Shown here piece after piece: positions 1 to 5,200 of a DNA stretch of 6,238 nucleotides. The notes below the pieces were generated by a model. It saw nothing but the letters and a program-made list of their open reading frames with translations. It did not search any database and was not told where the DNA came from. This DNA comes from Syntrophomonadaceae bacterium (GTDB lineage: Bacteria; Bacillota; Dethiobacteria; DTU022), in contig SLQM01000073.1 in assembly GCA_007131435.1 (NCBI GenBank), positions 1-6,238 of the forward strand. Direction: 5' to 3'. A program made the translations under genes and the position numbers. Each line of letters starts with the position of its first letter. The stretch's first letter is position 1.

Positions 1-419
1 AGAAAAACCCCTGCGCCCTCTGCGCCAATATGCGCCGCGGCGCCCTGCACCAGGCTGCCCTGGCTTTGGGCTGTAATAAGGTTGCCCTGGGCCACCATAT
101 TGATGATGCCATTCAAACCTTCATGATGAACCTGATCTATACCGGTCAAATGGGGACCTTTAAACCTGTTACCTATCTAGACAGAACTGACCTGCACCTG
201 ATTCGCCCCCTGATTCTGCTGCCGGAAAGTACCCTTGCTTCCCTGGTAAAAAGGGAACATCTTCCCCTGTCCGAGAACCCCTGCCCGATCAGCGGATCAA
301 CTAAGCGTGCGGAAATGGAACAGCTCTTTAATCAGCTTATTGCACGCTATCCCGATTTACGCGATAAATGCCGCTCAGCCCTGCTTAACAGTTTCTTCTG
401 GTCAAAAGATAACAAGTAA
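1..419 (+). CDS. TtcA-like PP-loop ATPase, tRNA thiolation family (3' part, 5' truncated)
   Basis: This is the C-terminal 138 residues of a protein that begins before the window; the frame is open from base 3 to the TAA at 417-419. The sequence shows a CxxC pair (Cys codons at 12-14 and 21-23) followed by RRGALH, then GHHIDDAIQT, a later IRPLI segment, and a third cysteine (codon 282-284) in NPCPISGSTKR. This layout matches the TtcA/TtcA-like branch of PP-loop ATPases, in which a CxxC and a third cysteine bind a [4Fe-4S] cluster and the enzyme thiolates a tRNA base (2-thiocytidine 32 in TtcA proper) in the cytoplasm. The diagnostic SGGxDS P-loop is not visible because the N-terminus is missing. 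The ATG at 30 is internal to the conserved CxxC region and is not the start. Many Bacillota members are annotated only as TtcA or TilS-like ATPase, so the exact tRNA substrate is uncertain. It is 150 nt from hdrB and is probably a separate transcription unit. Confidence 0.8.
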   Translation, partial: KNPCALCANMRRGALHQAALALGCNKVALGHHIDDAIQTFMMNLIYTGQMGTFKPVTYLDRTDLHLIRPLILLPESTLASLVKREHLPLSENPCPISGSTKRAEMEQLFNQLIARYPDLRDKCRSALLNSFFWSKDNK

Positions 420-502
420 TCTTAAACATCCTCCCGATTTCCTCCCGGACCATCCTATTCTAATATTTATAATAATTATTTTAATTTTTATAAAGGTGTT
501 AA

Positions 503-553
503 ATGACCATGTGTCGAACTTATCCGGGTAGCTCAAAAACCTGCCCAATATAA
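503..553 (+). CDS. Possible 16-residue leader peptide upstream of hdrB
   Basis: An ATG at 503 opens a short frame reading MTMCRTYPGSSKTCPI and ending in TAA at 551-553. An AAAGGTG sequence at 492-498, four bases before the ATG, could serve as its ribosome binding site, although it overlaps the candidate -10 box at 489-494. If that -10 is used, the message would start near the ATG and lack the site; the upstream TATAAT at 468-473 would leave it intact. The stop codon overlaps the first bases of the hdrB Shine-Dalgarno AAGGAGGTG (552-560), an arrangement compatible with translational coupling. Two cysteine codons in 16 are notable next to an iron-sulfur operon, but a frame this short can easily arise by chance. 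No family is recognised. Confidence 0.15.
   Translation: MTMCRTYPGSSKTCPI
526..546 (+). promoter_or_regulatory. Small hairpin in the hdrB leader
   Basis: GGGTAG at 526-531 can pair with CTGCCC at 541-546 (six pairs, one of them G-U) around a nine-base A-rich loop. It lies inside the possible leader ORF and ends five bases before the hdrB Shine-Dalgarno. It lacks a following T-run, so it does not look like an intrinsic terminator. It could modulate ribosome access, but the stem is weak and may be fortuitous. Confidence 0.2.
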
Positions 554-560
554 GGAGGTG
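552..560 (+). promoter_or_regulatory. Shine-Dalgarno that fixes the hdrB start
   Basis: AAGGAGGTG is a near-perfect anti-SD complement. It overlaps the GTG at 558, so that codon cannot be the start it serves. The next in-frame GTG, at 570, has a nine-base spacer and gives the expected HdrB N-terminus MRYRYFPGC. Confidence 0.75.
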
Positions 561-569
561 CGCTTAGAA

Positions 570-1406
570 GTGCGCTATCGTTATTTCCCCGGTTGTACCC
601 TTAAAGGACAGGCTAAGAATATGGAGAACACCACCATGGCAGCTGCCAGTGCCCTTGGTATTGAACTTGTGGAGCTGGAAGAATGGCAGTGTTGTGGCGC
701 AGTTTACCCTCTGTACGAGGATGAACTGATCTCGCTGCTCTCGCCTGTCCGCACCCTGGCGGCCGCAGAAGGCGAACCGCTGGTTTCTCTGTGTGCAGCC
801 TGTCACCATGTTTTAAAACGGGCCCAGGAGCTGATGCAGCGCAACGAAGAAGCCCGTGATAAAGTTACTGACTACCTGGAAATTGAGTACAAGGGAGAAG
901 GACGTGTTCTTCATTTCCTGGAAGTGCTGCGCGACGATCTCGGCTTTGATAAGCTGGCAGAGATGATCAAAAAACCGCTTGAAGGGAAAAAGGTTGCCGC
1001 TTACTACGGCTGTCTTTTGCTGCGCCCTTCAAAAGTAATGCAGTTTGATGATCCGGAAAACCCGACGATCATGGAAGATTTTATTAAGGCGCTCGGTGCA
1101 GAGGTGGTTAAAAGCCCCTACCGCACTGAATGCTGCGGAGCTTATCTTTCTGTAACTGAAGAGGGAGTAGCCCGCGATACGGTGGCAAAAATCCTTCAGT
1201 CAGCACGCAATGCCGGAGCGGAAGCCCTGATCACTGCCTGCCCGCTATGCCGTTACAATCTTGAAAATTGTGCTGCTGATGACGGAAAAGAGCCTGTTCA
1301 GGTTTACTATTTCAGTGAACTGTTGGCAGAAGCGTTGGGCTTACAGTACAAACAGCTGATGGCCGAAGCCAAGGAGAGGAGGCGTGTCGCCAGTGACAGC
1401 AAGTAA
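570..1406 (+). CDS. hdrB: HdrB-like heterodisulfide reductase subunit B (two CCG domains)
   Basis: This is the catalytic disulfide-reducing subunit of an HdrABC-type complex, cytoplasmic and 278 residues long, close to the usual size for HdrB. It carries two cysteine-rich CCG motifs. The first is C9, C41-C42 and C75-x2-C78 (CX31CCX32CX2C by my count). The second is C148, C188-C189 and C224-x2-C227 (CX39CCX34CX2C). In the structurally characterised methanogen enzyme these motifs bind two noncubane [4Fe-4S] clusters that cleave CoM-S-S-CoB. All these cysteines are present, so the site looks intact. The bacterial substrate is unknown; methanogen coenzymes are not expected here. The start at GTG 570 is chosen because the SD at 552-560 overlaps the upstream GTG at 558 and because the protein then begins directly before the conserved YFPGC. 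It is the first gene of the operon; its 3' end overlaps hdrC by 23 nt (14 nt if hdrC starts at 1393). Confidence 0.93.
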   Translation: MRYRYFPGCTLKGQAKNMENTTMAAASALGIELVELEEWQCCGAVYPLYEDELISLLSPVRTLAAAEGEPLVSLCAACHHVLKRAQELMQRNEEARDKVTDYLEIEYKGEGRVLHFLEVLRDDLGFDKLAEMIKKPLEGKKVAAYYGCLLLRPSKVMQFDDPENPTIMEDFIKALGAEVVKSPYRTECCGAYLSVTEEGVARDTVAKILQSARNAGAEALITACPLCRYNLENCAADDGKEPVQVYYFSELLAEALGLQYKQLMAEAKERRRVASDSK

Positions 1407-1791
1407 TGAAGGAAGCCGTTTAATAGATGAAATGAAGGCGCAAAGCGGCCAGGATCCTGCAGATTGTTACCAGTGCGCCAAGTGCAGTGCGGCATGTCCG
1501 GTAACAGCGGCTATGGATCTGCTTCCCCACCAGGTAATTCGCTACCTGCAGATGGGTTTGGAAGAAGAGCTCTCCAATAGTAAAACCCCCTGGATTTGCG
1601 CCAGCTGTTTTACCTGTGCTGCCCGCTGCCCGCGCGATTTGGACCTGGCGCGGATGATGGAAGGAGTCCGCCTGACAGTGCTCCGCAAGCGTGAAGGAAA
1701 TAAATTCGGCCCCGCAGACCTGACCCCCGAGCAGCTTGAAAAGCTGCCGCAGCAGGCCCTGGTCAGCGGGTTCAGAAAATATAACAAGTAA
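1384..1791 (+). CDS. hdrC: HdrC-like heterodisulfide reductase subunit C (dicluster ferredoxin)
   Basis: This small electron-transfer subunit passes electrons from HdrA to HdrB. It is 135 residues and has two classical [4Fe-4S] motifs: C28-x2-C31-x2-C34-x3-C38-P, and C72-x2-C75-x2-C78-x3-C82-P. Between them lies the HdrC-typical stretch DLLPHQVIRYLQMG, with a conserved PWICASCFTC lead into the second motif. It is shorter than methanogen HdrC (around 185 residues as I recall), because little follows the second cluster. The start is GTG 1384, seven bases after AAGGAG (1371-1376). An alternative GTG at 1393 sits ten bases after GGAGG (1378-1382) and would shorten the protein by three residues; the sequence does not decide between them. 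The gene overlaps hdrB and stops 14 nt before hdrA, which fits translation as a unit with its partners. Confidence 0.92.
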   Translation: MSPVTASNEGSRLIDEMKAQSGQDPADCYQCAKCSAACPVTAAMDLLPHQVIRYLQMGLEEELSNSKTPWICASCFTCAARCPRDLDLARMMEGVRLTVLRKREGNKFGPADLTPEQLEKLPQQALVSGFRKYNK

Positions 1792-1805
1792 GGGAGGTAG
1801 GAAAC

Positions 1806-3791
1806 TTGCCCAGAACAGGAGTATTTCTTTGCCACTGCGGGTCAAATATCGCAGGAACGGTTAACATAGACCAGACGATTGAAGCTTCCCGCAATTTCCC
1901 CGGAGTGGTTCATGTGGACGAATACCGTTATCTCTGCTCAGAAATGGGACAGGATATCATCAAGAAAGCGATCGAAGATAACAATCTTGACCGGGTAGTG
2001 GTCGGCACCTGTTCCCCCAGGATGCACGAGAATACATTTCGCAAGGCAGCTGCCGAAGCGGGGCTTAATCCCTACCTGCTTGAAGTGGCCAATATCCGGG
2101 AGCATTGCTCCTGGGTTCACAAGGATATGGAAGAAGGAACCCCGAAAGCGATTGCCCTGCTCAGGGCAGCAGCAGCCAAAGTTGCCCTGAACGAAGCGCT
2201 TGAAGCGCCCAAACTTGAGGTTGAGAAAAGAGCGCTGGTTATCGGCGGTGGTATCGCCGGAATCCAGGCTGCCCTCGATATAGCCGAAGCCGGCTACCCC
2301 GTTGATATTGTCGAACGGGAACCGAGCATCGGCGGGCGGATGGCCCAGCTGGAGAAAACCTTTCCCACCCTGGACTGCTCTGCCTGTATCCTCACCCCGA
2401 AAATGGTTGAGGCGGCCCAGCACCCGAACATTAACCTAATTACCTATGCCGAGGTGGAAGAGGTCAACGGCTTTGTCGGCCAGTTTGATGTAAAAATCAA
2501 GCAAAAAGCCCGCTATGTCGATCCGGTCAAGTGCACCGGCTGCGGTATCTGCTGGGAAAAATGCCCGGCAAAGGCTCCCTCGGAATTTGAAATGGGCCTG
2601 GCAAAAAGAAAATCAATCTACGTTCCATTTGCCCAGGCGGTGCCCATGGTGCCGGTCATCGATAAGGAAACCTGCCTCTATTTCCGCAAGGGGCGCTGCC
2701 AGATTTGCGAAAAAGAGTGCCCGCCGCAGGCTATCGATTATGAACAGCAGGATGAAATAATCGAGCGCCGTTACGGGGCGATAGTAGTAGCCACCGGCTT
2801 TGACCAGATGGATCCTTCAATTTATGGTGAGTATGGCTACGGCCAGCATCCCGATATTTTAACCGGGCTTGAATTTGAGCGCCTGTTTAATGCTTCCGGT
2901 CCCACCGGCGGCAAGGTGGTCCGCCTTTCAGACGGCAAGCCGCCTAAAAAAGTGGTCTTCATCCAGTGCGTCGGGTCACGTGACAAGGCGCGGGGCATGA
3001 ATTACTGCTCCAAGATCTGCTGTATGTTTACGGCCAAGCAGGCTATCCTCTTAAAGGAAAAGCTGCCCGATGCCAAGAGCTATGTCTTTTATATCGATGT
3101 CCGCACGGCCGGCAAGGGATACGAAGAATTCCAGCGCCGCGCTGCAGAAGAATATGATGTTGCTTACCTGAGAGGACAGGTCGGCAAGATTTTCCCCGAA
3201 GGCGACCACCTGGTAGTGCACGGGGTTGATTCGCTGAGCGGTAAGGTAGTAGATATCAAGGCCGATATGGTAGTCCTCTCTGCCGCTTCGATTGCCAGGG
3301 CCGATGCCCCCGAACTGGGTAGAAAAATTGGCATTAACACGGATAGTTACAACTTCTTCAATGAAGCGCACCCCAAGCTGAAACCGGTTGAAACCCATAC
3401 GGCGGGAATCTTTATTGCAGGCGCCTGCCAGACTCCGAAAGATATTCCTGATACGGTGGCCCAGGCCAGCGCTGCAGCGGTAAAGGCTGTCGGCCTGCTC
3501 TCCAAGGAGATGCTGCAGGGAGAAGCCTGCACTGCTGAAGTTGATGAAGCTGAATGTTCCGGCTGCCTGCACTGCGTGGCAGTATGCCCCTATACGGCAA
3601 TTGACGCAAAAGAAATTGAAGAGCGCTACGGTGACGGAACGCTGAAGCGGACAGTTGCAGAGGTTAACCCGGCCCTTTGCCAGGGCTGCGGTTCCTGCTC
3701 GGCAATCTGCCGTTCGGGTTCAATTAACCAGAAAGGCTTTAGTAATGAACAAATCCTGGCGGAGGTGGATGCAATATGTCTACAGCGGTAA
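1806..3791 (+). CDS. hdrA: HdrA-like electron-bifurcating FAD/iron-sulfur subunit
   Basis: This is the central flavoprotein of the Hdr complex, 661 residues, the usual size for the family. In methanogen and bacterial Hdr complexes its FAD is proposed to split electron pairs between a disulfide (via HdrC/HdrB) and ferredoxin. Visible parts in order: an N-terminal domain with GVFLCHCG (C9, C11) and further cysteines C44, C69 (GTCSPRMHE) and C101; a FAD-binding GGGIAG at 147-152; the CSACILTP segment (C191, C194); an inserted ferredoxin domain with C243/246/249/253 and C290/298/301/305; the thioredoxin-reductase-like part with IQCVGSRD (C388) and YCSKICCM (C401, C405, C406); and a C-terminal dicluster ferredoxin with C584/587/590/594 and C625/628/631/635. 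The last motif ends CR, not CP, which does not remove a ligand. The start is TTG 1806, seven bases after GGGAGGT (1792-1798); it is needed because conserved GVFLCHCG begins at residue 5. No in-frame TGA suggests selenocysteine. It overlaps the next gene by 16 nt. Confidence 0.95.
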   Translation: MPRTGVFLCHCGSNIAGTVNIDQTIEASRNFPGVVHVDEYRYLCSEMGQDIIKKAIEDNNLDRVVVGTCSPRMHENTFRKAAAEAGLNPYLLEVANIREHCSWVHKDMEEGTPKAIALLRAAAAKVALNEALEAPKLEVEKRALVIGGGIAGIQAALDIAEAGYPVDIVEREPSIGGRMAQLEKTFPTLDCSACILTPKMVEAAQHPNINLITYAEVEEVNGFVGQFDVKIKQKARYVDPVKCTGCGICWEKCPAKAPSEFEMGLAKRKSIYVPFAQAVPMVPVIDKETCLYFRKGRCQICEKECPPQAIDYEQQDEIIERRYGAIVVATGFDQMDPSIYGEYGYGQHPDILTGLEFERLFNASGPTGGKVVRLSDGKPPKKVVFIQCVGSRDKARGMNYCSKICCMFTAKQAILLKEKLPDAKSYVFYIDVRTAGKGYEEFQRRAAEEYDVAYLRGQVGKIFPEGDHLVVHGVDSLSGKVVDIKADMVVLSAASIARADAPELGRKIGINTDSYNFFNEAHPKLKPVETHTAGIFIAGACQTPKDIPDTVAQASAAAVKAVGLLSKEMLQGEACTAEVDEAECSGCLHCVAVCPYTAIDAKEIEERYGDGTLKRTVAEVNPALCQGCGSCSAICRSGSINQKGFSNEQILAEVDAICLQR

Positions 3792-4234
3792 ACGAAACAT
3801 CTGCCGGCAAAGAGCCCCTGATTGTATCATTCTGCTGTAACTGGTGCAGTTATGCCGGCGGAGACCTGGCCGGAACAAGCAGGATGAGCTACCCTGCTAA
3901 CGTGAAAGTTATCAGGGTGCCCTGCTCCGGCAGAATCAATCCCATGTTTATTTTGCGCGCTTTCCAGCGCGGCGCAGATGGAGTCCTGGTGGCAGGCTGC
4001 CATCCCGGTGATTGTCACTACAGCACCGGCAACTATCATGGACGCCGCAGGCTTTCTGCCTTTAAACGCCTCGTTGAATTTGCCGGTTTCGAACCGGAGC
4101 GCTTTGAAGTACGCTGGATATCAAGTTCCGAAGGTGACAAGTTCGCCGAGGAGATGACAGCGATGACGAACAAAATAAAGGCCCTCGGGCCGAACAGAAA
4201 GATGAGGGATGCCCGATGGCAGAAAATAACGTAG
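3776..4234 (+). CDS. flxD: MvhD/FlxD-type [2Fe-2S] linker subunit
   Basis: This 152-residue protein belongs to the MvhD family, annotated as hydrogenase iron-sulfur subunit. In methanogens MvhD joins HdrA to a hydrogenase and relays electrons through a [2Fe-2S] cluster; in Flx-Hdr systems the equivalent FlxD joins HdrA to an NAD(P)H-oxidising module. Conserved cysteine motifs are all present: CCNWCSYAG (C20, C21, C24), RVPCSGR (C50) and AGCHPGDCHY (C75, C80), followed by GNYHGRRR. About 18 residues precede the first motif, and the C-terminus is a short charged tail. The start at ATG 3776 has GGAGGTG at 3761-3767 with an eight-base spacer. The gene overlaps hdrA by 16 nt and the next gene by 19 nt. 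The symbol flxD is preferred over mvhD because the genes downstream are flx-type and no hydrogenase is present; that choice is contextual. The cysteine usually replaced by selenocysteine in some archaeal homologues is not encoded by TGA here. Confidence 0.92.
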   Translation: MSTAVNETSAGKEPLIVSFCCNWCSYAGGDLAGTSRMSYPANVKVIRVPCSGRINPMFILRAFQRGADGVLVAGCHPGDCHYSTGNYHGRRRLSAFKRLVEFAGFEPERFEVRWISSSEGDKFAEEMTAMTNKIKALGPNRKMRDARWQKIT

Positions 4235-5190
4235 AGAACCTGAAAAAAATACGTGAAGCTGTAAGTCAGGATCTGCTGGGCGGGCGCATCGATCTGCTGC
4301 TCGGTTGGGAGAAGGGCCACTACTGGTGGCAATCACGGCCCTTGTTTGCCCGGACGGAAGAAGATCTTGAGAAACTGACCTGGGATTCTTTTTGCGCGAT
4401 CAATCTCAGCAGGTACCTGCTGGATGAATTAAAAGATTTCCAGAAAGTTGGAGTGCTGGTTAAAGGTTGTGACGCCAGGGCGTTTAACCGCCTTTTGCAG
4501 GACAACATGGTTGTGCGTGACCGGGTTACCCTTTACGGGTTGCCCTGCCCCGGGATGCTTGATTATGATCGGCTGGCCGAAGTTGCAGAGGCTGCTCCCG
4601 AAGGGATCATTGAGCAGAACGGCAAGGTAACTATCAAAACTGCAGATGGTGAAAAGAGCGCTGACCGCGACGATCTCTTAGCGGACAAATGCCGGGACTG
4701 CATATATCCCGACCCGGTGGTTTACGATCAACTGCTCTTATCTCCGGTCGGCAAGAAGGAAGCACCGGAAAAATTTACAGCTATTGAAAAACTGGAAGAG
4801 ATGTCAGCTGAAGAAAGATACAGCTACTGGGAAAAAGAACTTTCCCGCTGCCTGCGCTGCTACGCCTGCCGCCAGGCCTGTCCCTTCTGCAGCTGCCGCG
4901 AGTGTTTTGTTGAACAGCAGAATCCGCGCTGGCAGGGCCGCGCCTACCAGGCGAGTGAAAACTTTATGTTCCACCTGGTTCGCGCTTACCACGGTGCTGG
5001 ACGCTGCATTGACTGCGGCGAATGCGAGAGGGCCTGCCCCGTTGATATTCCCCTGCAGGAGCTGAACCGCAAATTAACCAAAGATATTAACCAGCTGTAC
5101 GGAGATTATGAAGCCGGCCTTGATGCGGAACTTGAACCTCCGCTTTTAACCTACCGGCCTGATGACCCGGCAGCCTTTTCTGAAAAGTGA
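4216..5190 (+). CDS. flxC: FlxC-like dicluster ferredoxin with FrhB-like N-terminal part
   Basis: This 324-residue iron-sulfur protein has the form usually annotated as 4Fe-4S dicluster protein or coenzyme F420 hydrogenase subunit beta-like. The N-terminal half carries GCDARAF (C85), YGLPCPGMLD (C111) and KCRDCIYPDPVVYD (C159, C162), an arrangement resembling the FrhB family, where such cysteines can hold a cluster. The C-terminal half has a ferredoxin motif C212/215/218/222-P extended by C225, C227 and C230, then a second motif C264/267/270/274-P. This predicts at least two [4Fe-4S] clusters, perhaps three or more. The likely role is electron relay between the NAD(P)H-oxidising FlxA and FlxD/HdrA; F420 use is unlikely in this bacterial context. 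ATG 4216 lies seven bases after GAGGG (4204-4208) and overlaps flxD by 19 nt. The flxC symbol comes from position and domain type, so the exact B/C lettering could differ from other annotations. Confidence 0.8.
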   Translation: MAENNVENLKKIREAVSQDLLGGRIDLLLGWEKGHYWWQSRPLFARTEEDLEKLTWDSFCAINLSRYLLDELKDFQKVGVLVKGCDARAFNRLLQDNMVVRDRVTLYGLPCPGMLDYDRLAEVAEAAPEGIIEQNGKVTIKTADGEKSADRDDLLADKCRDCIYPDPVVYDQLLLSPVGKKEAPEKFTAIEKLEEMSAEERYSYWEKELSRCLRCYACRQACPFCSCRECFVEQQNPRWQGRAYQASENFMFHLVRAYHGAGRCIDCGECERACPVDIPLQELNRKLTKDINQLYGDYEAGLDAELEPPLLTYRPDDPAAFSEK

Positions 5191-5195
5191 GGTGG
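5189..5195 (+). promoter_or_regulatory. Shine-Dalgarno that fixes the flxB start
   Basis: GAGGTGG overlaps the flxC stop codon (5188-5190) and sits five bases before ATG 5201. The longer frame from ATG 5162 has no comparable site and would add 13 residues encoded within the flxC tail. Confidence 0.7.
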
Positions 5196-5200
5196 ATAAT

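Larger units (their letters stand above)
420..569 (+). promoter_or_regulatory. Intergenic region upstream of the hdr-flx operon, with candidate promoter
   Basis: This is the only sizeable non-coding gap, and its middle (about 458-494) is strikingly AT-rich compared with the flanking genes. One promoter reading is a -35 TTTATA at 466-471 (4 of 6 to consensus), a 17-nt spacer and a -10 TATAAA at 489-494 (5 of 6). A second is a perfect -10 TATAAT at 468-473, but it has no recognisable -35 at the right distance. Either would drive hdrB and the downstream genes. No convincing rho-independent terminator for the upstream TtcA-like gene is visible, so read-through cannot be excluded. No Rex-like inverted repeat was seen. 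The promoter call is inference from weak consensus matches. Confidence 0.35.

Noticed and set aside
307..531. 74-codon + strand frame overlapping the TtcA-like gene end and the intergenic gap
   Set aside because: It lies out of frame with the conserved TtcA-like protein, its tail is low-complexity from AT-rich DNA, and there is no good ribosome binding site.
420..552. Rho-independent terminator after the TtcA-like gene
   Set aside because: No GC-rich stem followed by a T-run was found; the T-rich stretch at 481-489 has no stem before it.
558..569. GTG 558 as the hdrB start
   Set aside because: This codon is part of the Shine-Dalgarno sequence; GTG 570 fits spacing and family N-terminus better.
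1420..1845. 141-codon minus-strand frame opposite hdrC
   Set aside because: It is antisense to a gene with clear ferredoxin motifs, has no recognisable domain, and is a by-product of codon bias.
1938..2423. 161-codon minus-strand frame opposite hdrA
   Set aside because: It is the complement of strongly conserved HdrA sequence; the protein shows no family features.
3051..3572. 173-codon minus-strand frame opposite hdrA
   Set aside because: Same reason: it mirrors a conserved coding region and is not flanked by translation signals.
3776..4234. Selenocysteine in the MvhD-type protein, as in some archaeal homologues
   Set aside because: All expected positions are encoded by ordinary cysteine codons, and there is no in-frame TGA.
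4216..5190. Functional F420-reducing hydrogenase beta subunit
   Set aside because: There are no FrhA or FrhG partners, and the C-terminal dicluster domain and flx context point to a bacterial electron-relay role.
5162..5200. ATG 5162 as the flxB start
   Set aside because: It has no SD at proper distance and lies within the flxC tail; ATG 5201 has GAGGTGG five bases upstream.
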